64,000 nucleotides of DNA from Natronobacterium gregoryi SP2 (GTDB lineage Archaea > Halobacteriota > Halobacteria > Halobacteriales > Natrialbaceae): NCBI RefSeq assembly GCF_000230715.2, contig NC_019792.1:1612001-1676000 (forward strand). Direction: 5' to 3'. Of the stretch, positions 43,094 through 51,469 are shown piece after piece (the stretch's first letter is position 1; each line of letters opens with the position of its first letter). The notes beneath the pieces are model-generated. The model saw only the letters and a list, made by a program, of their open reading frames with translations. It did no database searches and was not told the origin of the DNA. A program made the translations under genes and the position numbers.

Positions 43094-44287
43094 ATGATGA
43101 AGAGTTTCCGGATCGGTTCCCTGTTCGGGATTCCGATCAAACTCGATCTCACGTTCTTGCTGATCCTCCCGGTGTTCGCGTATCTCATCGGGTTTCAGAT
43201 CGAGCCAGTCATCGAGTTGCTCAACGTAACGATGAATGCCGGTATCGATGTCGGCGCGCTCACGGCCGAATGGTGGCTCCCGTATCTCGTCGGGTTGGCC
43301 GCAGCGATCGGGTTGTTCGTCGGCGTCCTGTTTCACGAACTGGGTCACTCGGTGACGGCCCAGCGGTACGGGTTCCCGATCGACTCGATCACACTGTGGC
43401 TGCTCGGGGGGATCGCTGCACTGTCGGAGATGCCCGAAGACTGGAAGCAAGAGTTCAACATCGCTATCGCCGGTCCGATCGTCTCGGTTCTCGTCGGAGT
43501 GGTGTCGTACGCGCTCTTTCTGGTGACACCCGAGGCGTTCGACGGCGCGCGGTTCGTCCTCGGCTATCTCGCAGTATTGAACGTTGCGCTTGCGATTTTC
43601 AACATGGTGCCGGCGTTCCCGATGGACGGCGGGCGGATTCTTCGAGCACTACTGGCCCGAAGTCAGCCGTACGCTCAGGCGACTCAACAGGCCGCCAGCA
43701 TCGGAAAGATGTTCGCGTTCATCATGGGGCTGTTCGGCCTGTTCGCGTTCAACATCATCCTCATCGCCGTCGCCTTCTTCGTCTACATCGCTGCCTCGAG
43801 CGAGGCCCAGCAGGTGACGATGAAGGCTGCGTTCCAAGATGTCACAGTCTCGGATATCATGACGCCAGCCCGGGACCTCCACACCGTCGAGCCCGGAACC
43901 TCGGTCACGGAACTCGTCCAGCGGATGTTTACCGAACGCCACACCGGCTACCCGGTCGTCGATCGCGACGCCTGGAGTGACGGCGAACTAATTGGACTCG
44001 TGACGCTCGAGGACGCCCGCGAGATCGATCCCGTCGAACGCGACGCCTACGTCGTCGAGGACGTGATGACGACCGACCTCGAGACGATTTCGCCCGACTC
44101 CGACGCGATGACCGCGATCGAACGCATGCAGCAAAGCGGCATTGGTCGTCTTCTCGTCGTCGAGGACGACGATCTCGTCGGGTTGATCTCTCGGACGGAC
44201 CTGATGACCGCCTTCGACATCGTCCAACAAAGCGGCGGGGCGGTCGGACGACGTGACCAGGTCCAACCGGTCGGCAGCATGGATTAA
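43094..44287 (+). CDS. Site-2 protease family (M50) membrane metalloprotease with CBS domains
   Basis: 397 residues. A six-helix intramembrane protease core (about 1-245) with the zinc motif HELGHS (about 81-86) and the second metal motif NMVPAFPMDGGR (about 174-185), followed by two CBS domains (VSDIMTPARDLHTVE about 255-312; VEDVMTTDLETISP about 318-375). CBS domains usually bind adenine nucleotides and may control the protease. Substrates in archaea are unknown; membrane-tethered regulators are typical. The start has a TATA box at leaderless distance; a second ATG directly follows the first. Confidence 0.92.
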   Translation: MMKSFRIGSLFGIPIKLDLTFLLILPVFAYLIGFQIEPVIELLNVTMNAGIDVGALTAEWWLPYLVGLAAAIGLFVGVLFHELGHSVTAQRYGFPIDSITLWLLGGIAALSEMPEDWKQEFNIAIAGPIVSVLVGVVSYALFLVTPEAFDGARFVLGYLAVLNVALAIFNMVPAFPMDGGRILRALLARSQPYAQATQQAASIGKMFAFIMGLFGLFAFNIILIAVAFFVYIAASSEAQQVTMKAAFQDVTVSDIMTPARDLHTVEPGTSVTELVQRMFTERHTGYPVVDRDAWSDGELIGLVTLEDAREIDPVERDAYVVEDVMTTDLETISPDSDAMTAIERMQQSGIGRLLVVEDDDLVGLISRTDLMTAFDIVQQSGGAVGRRDQVQPVGSMD

Positions 44288-44395
44288 CCCCGTCCCAGAG
44301 TCGGGCAGCGACGAGGACCAGTGTCGTCACTCTCGCAACCGTCTCGAGCCCCAAGACCAACATTCTTAACCCCGGCCGGAGCCGACGGTTCGCCG

Positions 44396-45412
44396 ATGCC
44401 ACCGGCCATCGAGACCGTCGATCTCGTGAAGGAGTACGGCGACCTGCGGGCCTTACAGGAACTCTCACTGACTGTCGAAGAAGGCGAATTTTTCGGGCTG
44501 CTCGGTCCCAACGGTGCGGGCAAGACGACGTTTATCAACACGCTCGTCGGGCTCGTCCGCAAGACGGGCGGCGAAGCGCGCGTCTTCGGCTACGACGTCG
44601 AGGACGACTATCGGGCGGCCCGCGACGCGATCGGGCTCGCTCCCCAGGAGTTCAACGTCGATCGGTTCTTTCCGATCCGGGAGGTCCTGATGCACAAGGC
44701 CGGCTACCACGGCGTTCCCGAAGACGAGGCCGCCGAACGGGCGGACGAAGCCCTCAAGCGAGTCGGTATCTACGACAAGCGAAACGAACGGTTCGACTGG
44801 CTCTCCGGCGGGATGAAACGGCGCTTGCTGCTCGCTCGAGCGCTCGTCACCGATCCCGACCTGTTGATCCTCGACGAGCCGACCGCGGGGGTCGACGTCC
44901 AGTTGCGCCACGACCTCTGGGAACTCGTGACCGAACTCAATGCGGAGGGGACGACGGTCCTGTTGACGACTCACTACATCGAAGAGGCCGAGCGACTCTG
45001 TGACCGAGTTGCGATCGTCAACGAAGGGCGGAAAGTAACTGTCGCAACGCCGGACGAACTCAAGAAGCGGGGCACCGACACGGTCTCGGTCCGCCTCGAG
45101 TCCCCGATTTCGACCGCAGCGTCAACTCTCGAGGAGAGTCTCGGCGCGTACGCCCACGACGTCTCGACGGGCGCGGCCGGCAACCAACTCGAGGTCCGCG
45201 TCGACGACGGTGGATCGACCGCGCCGCGACTGCTCAACGACCTCGAAACCGCGGGCTACGAAATCGCCGATCTCGAGATTTCGCGGACCTCGCTCGAGGA
45301 GATCTTCGTGGATCTCACCCGCAGTGAGGACCGGACGGTGACGCGGTCGTCGGCTGCGAGCGAAGACGGTGACGACGGTCCGAAACGCGAACAGGAGGGG
45401 GTCGCCCGATGA
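44396..45412 (+). CDS. ABC transporter ATP-binding protein (ABC-2 exporter type)
   Basis: 338-residue ATPase of the DrrA/CcmA type. Walker A GPNGAGKTT, signature LSGGMKRR, Walker B LLILDEPTAGVD, switch TTHYIEEAE and a C-terminal domain that ends in an acidic tail. It overlaps the permease start by 4 bp (ATGA), so the two are translationally coupled and form an exporter, probably for a lipid, drug or polysaccharide-type substrate. The ATG at 44396 gives the family N-terminus (IETVDLVKEYGDLRAL); longer readings lack it. Confidence 0.92.
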   Translation: MPPAIETVDLVKEYGDLRALQELSLTVEEGEFFGLLGPNGAGKTTFINTLVGLVRKTGGEARVFGYDVEDDYRAARDAIGLAPQEFNVDRFFPIREVLMHKAGYHGVPEDEAAERADEALKRVGIYDKRNERFDWLSGGMKRRLLLARALVTDPDLLILDEPTAGVDVQLRHDLWELVTELNAEGTTVLLTTHYIEEAERLCDRVAIVNEGRKVTVATPDELKKRGTDTVSVRLESPISTAASTLEESLGAYAHDVSTGAAGNQLEVRVDDGGSTAPRLLNDLETAGYEIADLEISRTSLEEIFVDLTRSEDRTVTRSSAASEDGDDGPKREQEGVAR

Positions 45413-46221
45413 TCTCGGTCGGCTTCCGGGCGCTGTTTCGTCGCGAAGTCTTGCGGTTCGTCCGCCGGCCCAAGAACACGTTCATGCCGCCGGCGATCAC
45501 GAACGTCCTCTATTTCGCCGTCTTCGGGGTCATTCTCGGTGGCCGGATCGACAGCCCGGTCGAAGGGGTTCCAGGAGCCGATTTCGGCTACATACTCTTC
45601 TTGATTCCCGGCCTCGTCGTGCTGGGAACGATCTCGAATGCCTTCGAGAACGCCTCGTTCTCGATCTTCCACGGGCGGTGGAACGAGTACATCCACGAGA
45701 CGCTGACTTCCCCACTGTCGTACGCCGAGATGGTCGTCGCGTACGTTGGAGCGAGCGCGGTCCGCGGGCTGATCGTCGGCCTGATCGTCGCCATCATCGG
45801 CGCGCTGTTCGTCCCGCTGTCGATAGCGAACGGACTCTTCCTGGTCACAACGATGGTCGTCATCTCCGCGCTGTTTGCCGGATTCGGGATCATCGGCGGA
45901 CTGATCGCTCGAGATTTCGACGACCTGACCGTGATGAACCAGTTCATCCTGCGGCCGCTGGTGTTTTTCGGCGCGGTCTTCTACTCGCTGACGATGCTCG
46001 AGCCGATCTGGCAGTACGTCTCGCTGTTGAATCCGATGGTCTACATGGTCGACAGCGTTCGGTACGGGCTGTTGGGCTACTCGGACATGCATTACGTCGC
46101 ACCGGCAGCGTACGCCGAGTTCGCACCCTATCTCTCGCTTGTCATACTGAGTCTCCTGACGGCTGTCGTCGTCGCTATCGACATCTACCTCTTCAAGACT
46201 GGCTACGGGTTGACCGACTGA
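45409..46221 (+). CDS. ABC-2 type transporter permease
   Basis: 270 residues with six hydrophobic segments and the family's cytoplasmic start LFRREVLRFVRRPKN. ABC-2 landmarks are the amphipathic segment and GRWNEYIHETLTSPLSYAEM, then FYSLTMLEPIWQYVSLLNP. Starts within the stop of the ATPase gene (ATGA). Its own TGA stop is the first three bases of palindromic repeat copy D. Exported substrate unknown. Confidence 0.9.
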   Translation: MISVGFRALFRREVLRFVRRPKNTFMPPAITNVLYFAVFGVILGGRIDSPVEGVPGADFGYILFLIPGLVVLGTISNAFENASFSIFHGRWNEYIHETLTSPLSYAEMVVAYVGASAVRGLIVGLIVAIIGALFVPLSIANGLFLVTTMVVISALFAGFGIIGGLIARDFDDLTVMNQFILRPLVFFGAVFYSLTMLEPIWQYVSLLNPMVYMVDSVRYGLLGYSDMHYVAPAAYAEFAPYLSLVILSLLTAVVVAIDIYLFKTGYGLTD

Positions 46222-46305
46222 GATGGTTTGCTGTCAGTCAGTTCCGGCGCGACCGCAAGCTCTCCTGCGGTCGCACCGGGACATCGGGATAGCAGTCCGT
46301 ATGAG
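46219..46305. repeat. TGATACGG palindromic repeat, copy D1
   Basis: Starts TGAGATGGTTTGCTGTCAG with the permease stop codon as its first three bases; inner arms CCGGCGCGACCGC and GCGGTCGCACCGG; ends ATAGCAGTCCGTATGAG. Head-to-tail with copy D2, sharing the bases TGAG. Confidence 0.85.
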
Positions 46306-46387
46306 ACGGATTGATGGAACTAGTTGCTGCCGATCGCCGACCCCGTTCTGACGACCGGCAGTAAATCGTTACAGCAACCCGTATGAG
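46302..46387. repeat. TGATACGG palindromic repeat, copy D2
   Basis: TGAGACGGATTGATGGAAC ... ATCGTTACAGCAACCCGTATGAG. The inner arms are less regular than in D1. Tandem with D1 and 91 bp before the carbonic anhydrase gene. Confidence 0.7.
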
Positions 46388-46478
46388 GCGGGTGATAGCG
46401 TCTCCCTGGGCGGAGACCACGTCTGTATGCTCGCCCCAACGCGTAACCACTTTGTAGTCGGTCCTGTCGCTTACCAGT

Positions 46479-47186
46479 ATGAGCGACGATCCCAACCAGG
46501 CGGTTCTCCACGAGTTGCTCGCCGGCAACGACGACCACGTCGAGGGACTGGCCGACGACTACTTCGACACCGTCCAGGATGGACAACAGCCCGATGTCGT
46601 CGCCGTCTGCTGTTCGGACTCGAGAGTGCCACAGGAACGGATGTGGGGCGTCGACGATCCGGGCACGGTCTTCACGCCGAGTAACATCGGCAACCAGGTC
46701 TGGGACGAGGACGAAGGCGAGCGACTCGTCGACGGCGGCGTGTTGTATCCGCTCTATCACGCCGGAACCGACGTCGCGGTCGTCGTCGGCCACACCGGCT
46801 GTGGAGCCGTCACCGCGGCTTACGAGGTCGCAACGGGTGGCGCTCTCCCGGGGCCAGAAGGCGTCGACACGTGGGTCGAACAGCTCGTCCCTGTCGTCGA
46901 GGAGGGCCTCGAGAGCGATCTCGTCGACACAGAGGCCGAGCGAGAGACGGTCATCAATCAACTCGTCGAGTACAACGTCGATCGGCAGACGAGATACCTC
47001 CGAGAGGCTAACGAGGTGCCGGACGAGGTCGATATCTACGGCTTCGTGTACGACTTCCAGGGTGTCTACGGCGACGAATACGGCCGTGCGTATCTCGTCC
47101 ACGACAATGGTGTGACGGAGCCAGACCGGATAGCTGACCGTCTGCCAGACCGCTACGAGACCGCGACGCGGAGTCTCCTGTACTGA
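46479..47186 (+). CDS. Beta-class carbonic anhydrase
   Basis: 235-residue zinc enzyme for CO2/bicarbonate exchange. Zinc ligands Cys45 in CCSDSRV, His105 and Cys108 in GHTGCG, with Asp47/Arg49 as the catalytic dyad. The C-terminal FVYDFQGVYGDEYGRAYLV is the family's last strand pair. Possible roles are bicarbonate supply for carboxylases or pH control. Flanked on both sides by tandem palindromic repeats. Confidence 0.93.
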   Translation: MSDDPNQAVLHELLAGNDDHVEGLADDYFDTVQDGQQPDVVAVCCSDSRVPQERMWGVDDPGTVFTPSNIGNQVWDEDEGERLVDGGVLYPLYHAGTDVAVVVGHTGCGAVTAAYEVATGGALPGPEGVDTWVEQLVPVVEEGLESDLVDTEAERETVINQLVEYNVDRQTRYLREANEVPDEVDIYGFVYDFQGVYGDEYGRAYLVHDNGVTEPDRIADRLPDRYETATRSLLY

Positions 47187-47254
47187 CCGCAGCAACGACC
47201 AGCGAGACCGATCCTCGTCGCGCCGACACACCGTCGCGCTCGAGCGACGGCGTC

Positions 47255-47339
47255 TCAGACGGTTTCCTGTCGGTCGTTGCCGGTGCGACCGCTTCGAGGC
47301 GTGGTTGGACCGATAGATCGTCACAGCACGCCGCCTCAG
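47255..47339. repeat. TGATACGG palindromic repeat, copy E1
   Basis: TCAGACGGTTTCCTGTCGG ... CGTCACAGCACGCCGCCTCAG. Inner part GCCGGTGCGACCGC with a weak match on the other side. Shares its last bases with E2. Confidence 0.7.
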
Positions 47340-47421
47340 GCGGTTTGCTGTCAGTCAGTTCCGGCGCGACCGCAGGGAGGCTCGCGGTCGCGCCGGGACA
47401 GCGCGACAGCAGTCCGTATCA
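47336..47421. repeat. TGATACGG palindromic repeat, copy E2
   Basis: TCAGGCGGTTTGCTGTCAG ... GCGACAGCAGTCCGTATCA. Inner arms CCGGCGCGACCGC and GCGGTCGCGCCGG are perfect. Its last three bases (47419-47421) are the TGA stop codon, on the minus strand, of the zinc-finger gene. Confidence 0.85.
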
Positions 47422-47592
47422 GTCACTCTCGTCGCCCACGAACACGGTTTTCAATCGATTCCCACAGTTGGGACAACACAACGTCTGCCACTTCATCGGG
47501 TCGAGACCTCCCATCGTCTCCGTACGGCGCGTCTCGGTTTTGCTCACTGTCGTGTCGCAGGTCTTGCAGTGAAACGACTCCGTCTGGCTCAT
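47419..47592 (-). CDS. Small double-CxxC zinc-finger protein
   Basis: A 57-residue protein too short for most ORF filters. It begins MSQTESFHCKTCDTTVSKTE and ends CCPNCGNRLKTVFVGDESD, with CKTC (about 9-12) and CPNC (about 40-43) as a four-cysteine zinc ribbon. Acidic tail and natural composition support coding. Such microproteins with two CxxC knuckles are abundant in haloarchaea; a few affect motility or biofilm formation. The stop codon is inside palindromic repeat E2. It is 69 bp upstream of, and convergent with nothing but, the repeat array; the next gene to the right is on the same strand. Confidence 0.75.
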   Translation of the reverse strand: MSQTESFHCKTCDTTVSKTETRRTETMGGLDPMKWQTLCCPNCGNRLKTVFVGDESD

Positions 47593-47661
47593 GCTAGAGA
47601 CGTACGGATCGAGTCATCTTCGCTGTTTGGGACGCCGCCGGGCCGTCGTTTCACCGTCCGC

Positions 47662-48066
47662 TCAACGAATCGAGTTCAAGAAGTCGAGCCAACGCTTGTG
47701 ATCCTCGATCTCTTCCGCAGGCGCTTCGGACGTGTACCCGCCTCCCCGGAGGCTCTTGAGGGCGTTCAGCGTGCGGTCGATTCCGACGATCGTATCCGCA
47801 ATCTCCTCGGCCTCTTCGTACTCAAGCGGTGCTGACTCGAGTCGCTCGACGAGGCGCTCCCGTTCTTCTTGGAGCGAGATCTGCGCCTCCCTGACGACCG
47901 GTTTGAGGTCGTCGGGAATACCCTCAACTTTCCTCGTTTCGATGACGAACTCGTCGACAGGGATCTCTTCGTCTCCGATCGTGATCGTGTCCGGAATGGA
48001 GATCCCGATAGTTGCACTCGGGCGGTTGACACGCTCGAGTAGTTCTTTCCGCTCGTCCTCGTTCAT
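47662..48066 (-). CDS. Haloarchaeal conserved protein (DUF5788-like)
   Basis: 134 residues, acidic and helical: start MNEDERKELLERVNRPSATI, central DEIPVDEFVIETRKVEGIP-like segment, and a helical hairpin (LQEERERLVERLESA; EEAEEIADTIVGIDRTLNAL) with a final DHKRWLDFLNSIR. I recall this as DUF5788. No enzyme motif is visible; a helical protein-binding role would fit. The zinc-finger gene follows 69 bp downstream on the same strand and may be co-transcribed. Confidence 0.75.
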   Translation of the reverse strand: MNEDERKELLERVNRPSATIGISIPDTITIGDEEIPVDEFVIETRKVEGIPDDLKPVVREAQISLQEERERLVERLESAPLEYEEAEEIADTIVGIDRTLNALKSLRGGGYTSEAPAEEIEDHKRWLDFLNSIR

Positions 48067-48369
48067 ACTCGGCGATTGGAATTACGTACGTAAGTACTGC
48101 AGGAGAACGTCGCGTGGCAGGAACTCATACTGTCGGACAGAAGTCAGTCCGAAGTCGGTCGTGGATTCGCGGCCGTCTCCACCGGTGACGGGCCCAACAG
48201 AGCGACCGATCGTCACGTCGTTCTGTCCGGCAGTAGTCCCTTCCCCCTACCCTGGCCTGCCCTGCCTTGCTCTCCCTCCAGCGCAATCGAGTGCAGAACC
48301 CGCACGCGCCAGAGAACGCGCCACAGTACCGGAGCGTTTATATGCGTCGGTGCGTTTTTCTCAGAGGCA
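48067..48369. other. Divergent promoter region of DUF5788-like and csp genes
   Basis: 303 bp. A pyrimidine-rich block (CCCTACCCTGGCCTGCC and on, at about 48245-48278) and the csp TATA box are the only marked features. No gene seen. Confidence 0.45.
48337..48343 (+). promoter_or_regulatory. TATA element of the cold-shock gene
   Basis: TTTATAT in GAGCGTTTATATGCG, 27-33 bp before the ATG at 48370; the strongest TATA match in the window. Confidence 0.7.
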
Positions 48370-48564
48370 ATGGCGCAAGGAACCGTTGATTTCTTCAACG
48401 ACACTGGCGGTTACGGATTTATCGAAACTGAGGACGCGGACGAGGACGTCTTCTTCCACATGGAAGACATCGGCGGCCCGGACCTCGAAGAAGGTCAGGA
48501 ACTCGAGTTCGAGATCGAGCAGGCCCCCAAGGGCCCGCGCGCGACGAACGTCGAGCGCCTGTAG
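48370..48564 (+). CDS. cspA: Cold-shock protein (CspA family)
   Basis: 64-residue single OB-fold RNA/ssDNA-binding protein, probably an RNA chaperone. RNP1 GGYGFIE and RNP2 DVFFHM are intact, and acidic residues are added on the surface as in haloarchaeal Csp. A strong TATA box and likely leaderless mRNA point to high expression. A hairpin (GAGCGAC...GTCGCTC, about 48614-48633) follows about 50 bp downstream and may mark the mRNA end. Confidence 0.95.
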   Translation: MAQGTVDFFNDTGGYGFIETEDADEDVFFHMEDIGGPDLEEGQELEFEIEQAPKGPRATNVERL

Positions 48565-48679
48565 ATTCGATTCGGAGCGGTATCGGCACTTGACTGCAGT
48601 ATTTTACGCTCTCGAGCGACGGCTCTGTCGCTCGTCGGCGTCGATCAACGTTTAGTAGCTGCGTTGCCGACCTGTTGCT

Positions 48680-49057
48680 ATGCCCGATCCGGAACCACTG
48701 CTCCGCTCGAGCGAGGAGATCGAGTACGAGTCCGTCGACGCCGCCGACGGCCTCCAGAAAGGTGTTCTGCTAGATGACTCCCACGGCGCGCCGAACTTCG
48801 CGCTCCGTCGGTTCGTCCTCGAGCCCGGTACCGACGTGCCAGCACACACCAACGAAGTCGAACACGAACAGTACGTGCTCGAGGGCGAGTACACCGTGGG
48901 AATCGGCGACGAAGAGTACGAGCTGTCGGCCGGAGACTCGCTACTCGTTCCGGCTGGCACGGTCCACTGGTACCGCAACGAAAGCGACAATCCCGGGGCC
49001 TTCCTCTGTGCGGTGCCAAACGGCGACGACGAAATCGTACTACAAGACTCGCAGTGA
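48680..49057 (+). CDS. Cupin domain protein
   Basis: 125 residues forming one double-stranded beta-helix. Motif 1 is HTNEVEHEQYVLEGEYTV (two His and Glu as metal ligands) and motif 2 VPAGTVHWYRNES (third His). Single-domain cupins of this kind are metal-binding enzymes or sensors; the substrate is unknown. Independent gene between csp and the helicase gene. Confidence 0.87.
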   Translation: MPDPEPLLRSSEEIEYESVDAADGLQKGVLLDDSHGAPNFALRRFVLEPGTDVPAHTNEVEHEQYVLEGEYTVGIGDEEYELSAGDSLLVPAGTVHWYRNESDNPGAFLCAVPNGDDEIVLQDSQ

Positions 49058-49231
49058 ACGGTCGGTCGCCGCCGGTCGGCACACAGGTCGCGCGGCCCGA
49101 CCCGTATCGCGGCTTCTCTGTCGGTTCCGACTGGTCGGAGGGTCGGCAAGCCGCTGTGTTGACACTGGGTCCCGCCAGTCGTCGAAACCGAGTCCGAATC
49201 GCTCAAGTGCGCTACCCGCATATCACGTTCC

Positions 49232-51298
49232 GTGTCGAAGCAGGTCCAGCAGGTCGATACGATCTTCTGTCACGAGACGGGAGACGACTACCTCACCATC
49301 GTCGAGCGGGACGGCGAACGGCTGTTCCGGGCGAAACTCGGTCTCTCGGAGACCTCGGCCGGTCCCCGGCCCGCCAAGTTCCGGCTGAAGCAAGGTTCGA
49401 CCGAAGAGCCACGCCAGCCCGACGAGTTCGTCGAACTCGCACGCCGTGCGAAGCGAATTCGAATTTCGGAACAGACCTCGCAAAGCGCACGCGAAGAACT
49501 GATGGAGATGTTCTCGGGCTATCAGCTCGAAAATAAAGCGAAAGCCGTCAGAACCTGCCGGTACTGTGCCTCTGCGGGCCGGTACTCTCCAATTACGACC
49601 GAAACCGCGGTCAAAGACGACCAAGACTGGATCTGCCAGGACTGTGCACGTCAGGAACTCGAGCGTCAACTCACCTACAGCAGCGGCGGCGAGGTGACGG
49701 GAACGGCGAAAGAACGACTCGAAGAACTAATGCTCGAGGTACAGGACCTCCAGCGGATCGTCAACCTGCTGCAGGGACAACTCGATCCCGACCTCACGAA
49801 GTTCGATACGATTTCGGCGACGACCGACGAAGTCGACCCCGTCCGTGTGGACTCGCTGAACCTGCATCCGGGCCTGCAGAACCTACTCGAGGACCGGTTC
49901 GAGACGCTACTTCCGGTACAGAGTCTCTCGGTCGAAAACGGGCTGTTCGACGGTGACGACCAGCTCGTGGTGTCGGCGACGGCGACCGGGAAGACCCTAG
50001 TCGGTGAGATGGCCGGAATCAATCGCGTGCTCAACGGCAAGGGGACGATGCTCTTTCTCGTCCCGCTGGTCGCGCTCGCGAACCAGAAGTACGAGGACTT
50101 CACCGAGGAGTACGGTCATCTCGTCGACGTCTCTATTCGCGTCGGTGCGAGCCGGATCGCCGATGAAGGCGAACGGTTCGACCCGAACGCCGACGTCATC
50201 GTCGGCACCTACGAGGGGATCGACCACGCCCTCCGAACGGGCAAGGAGATGGGCGACATTGGGACCGTCGTCATCGACGAGGTGCACACACTCAAAGAGG
50301 AGGGTCGCGGTCACCGCCTCGACGGCCTGATTTCGCGGCTCAAGTACGCCTGCGAACAGCGAGCGAAACGACGCGACGACTACGGAGGAGCACAGTGGGT
50401 CTACCTCTCGGCGACCGTCGGCAACCCCGAACAACTGACGAGTGCACTCGAGTCGACACTCATCGAGTTCGAGGAACGTCCCGTCCCGATCGAGCGTCAC
50501 GTCACCTTCGCCAGCGGTCAGGAGAAGGTCCGCATCGAGAACAAACTCGTCAGACGCGAGTTCGACACCGAGTCCTCCAAGGGCTACCGCGGGCAGACGA
50601 TCATCTTCACCAACTCCCGCCGGCGGTGTCACGAGATTTCACGGAAACTCGAGTACTCCGCTGCACCGTATCACGCCGGTCTCGACTACAAGCGCCGCAA
50701 GAAGGTCGAACGACAGTTCGGCGACCAGGAACTGTCCGCTGTCGTCACCACCGCCGCGCTCGCCGCTGGCGTCGACTTTCCGGCGTCACAGGTGATCTTC
50801 GATTCGTTGGCGATGGGGATCGAGTGGCTCTCCGTCCAGGAGTTCCACCAGATGCTCGGCCGCGCGGGTCGCCCCGATTATCACGACAAAGGAACAGTGT
50901 ACGTGCTGGTCGAGCCCGATTGCACCTACCACAACTCGATGGAGGGGACGGAAGACGAGATTGCGTTCAAGCTCCTCAAAGGCGAGATGGAGCCGGTAAT
51001 GACCGAGTACGACGAGACAGCAGCCATCGAGGAGACACTTGCAAACGTCACGGTCGGCGGGAAAGCCGCGAAGTCGCTCAACGATCGGATGCTCGGCGAG
51101 ATTCCGACCAAACACGCCGTCGGCAAACTCCTGCAGTACGACTTTATCGACGGCTTCGAGCCGACGCCGCTCGGCCGCGTCGTGACCGAACACTTCCTCG
51201 ATCCCGACGAAGCGTTCGTGCTACTCGACGGAATCAGGAAGGACGCCCACCCCTACGAGCTCGTTACCGACATCGAACTCCGAGATACAGACCTCTAG
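49232..51298 (+). CDS. Ski2-like superfamily 2 helicase with N-terminal DUF5814-like region
   Basis: 688 residues starting at GTG. The N-terminal 220 residues hold a haloarchaeal domain (recalled as DUF5814) with a zinc ribbon, CRYC about 107-110 and CQDC about 135-138. The helicase core follows: Walker A variant SATATGKT (about 247), DEVH (about 348-351), a SAT-type motif LSATVGNPEQL, TIIFTNSRRR and motif VI QMLGRAGRP (about 540). A winged-helix-like C-terminus ends the protein. Role unknown; similar to Hel308/Ski2 families in DNA or RNA remodelling. Its TAG stop is the first three bases of a TAGTAC repeat. Confidence 0.88.
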   Translation: MSKQVQQVDTIFCHETGDDYLTIVERDGERLFRAKLGLSETSAGPRPAKFRLKQGSTEEPRQPDEFVELARRAKRIRISEQTSQSAREELMEMFSGYQLENKAKAVRTCRYCASAGRYSPITTETAVKDDQDWICQDCARQELERQLTYSSGGEVTGTAKERLEELMLEVQDLQRIVNLLQGQLDPDLTKFDTISATTDEVDPVRVDSLNLHPGLQNLLEDRFETLLPVQSLSVENGLFDGDDQLVVSATATGKTLVGEMAGINRVLNGKGTMLFLVPLVALANQKYEDFTEEYGHLVDVSIRVGASRIADEGERFDPNADVIVGTYEGIDHALRTGKEMGDIGTVVIDEVHTLKEEGRGHRLDGLISRLKYACEQRAKRRDDYGGAQWVYLSATVGNPEQLTSALESTLIEFEERPVPIERHVTFASGQEKVRIENKLVRREFDTESSKGYRGQTIIFTNSRRRCHEISRKLEYSAAPYHAGLDYKRRKKVERQFGDQELSAVVTTAALAAGVDFPASQVIFDSLAMGIEWLSVQEFHQMLGRAGRPDYHDKGTVYVLVEPDCTYHNSMEGTEDEIAFKLLKGEMEPVMTEYDETAAIEETLANVTVGGKAAKSLNDRMLGEIPTKHAVGKLLQYDFIDGFEPTPLGRVVTEHFLDPDEAFVLLDGIRKDAHPYELVTDIELRDTDL

Positions 51299-51385
51299 TA
51301 CTCTGCCAAGCGTCGACTGCTGCGTGAACCCAGACGACCGCATTCGGTTTCACTCATCCGTTCAGGCTTGCCAAAGCACTAGTAC
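51296..51385. repeat. TAGTAC palindromic repeat, copy 1 of a tandem pair
   Basis: TAGTACTCTGCCAAGCGTCG ... TTCAGGCTTGCCAAAGCACTAGTAC. Aligns with the next copy at both ends; the middle has diverged. The helicase stop codon TAG is its first three bases. Confidence 0.7.
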
Positions 51386-51469
51386 CGTCCCAACCGTCGA
51401 CTGACGGGTCGAATCGGGCCACACCGCCAGATTCGACCCATCAGTTTAGGCTTGGCCCGCCACTAGTAC
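51380..51469. repeat. TAGTAC palindromic repeat, copy 2 of a tandem pair
   Basis: TAGTACCGTCCCAACC ... CACTAGTAC; inner arms GGGTCGAATC and GATTCGACCC make a good hairpin. It shares TAGTAC with copy 1. At its right end CTA (51463-51465) is, on the minus strand, the TAG stop codon of the small membrane protein gene. The left half recurs at 30243. Confidence 0.8.
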
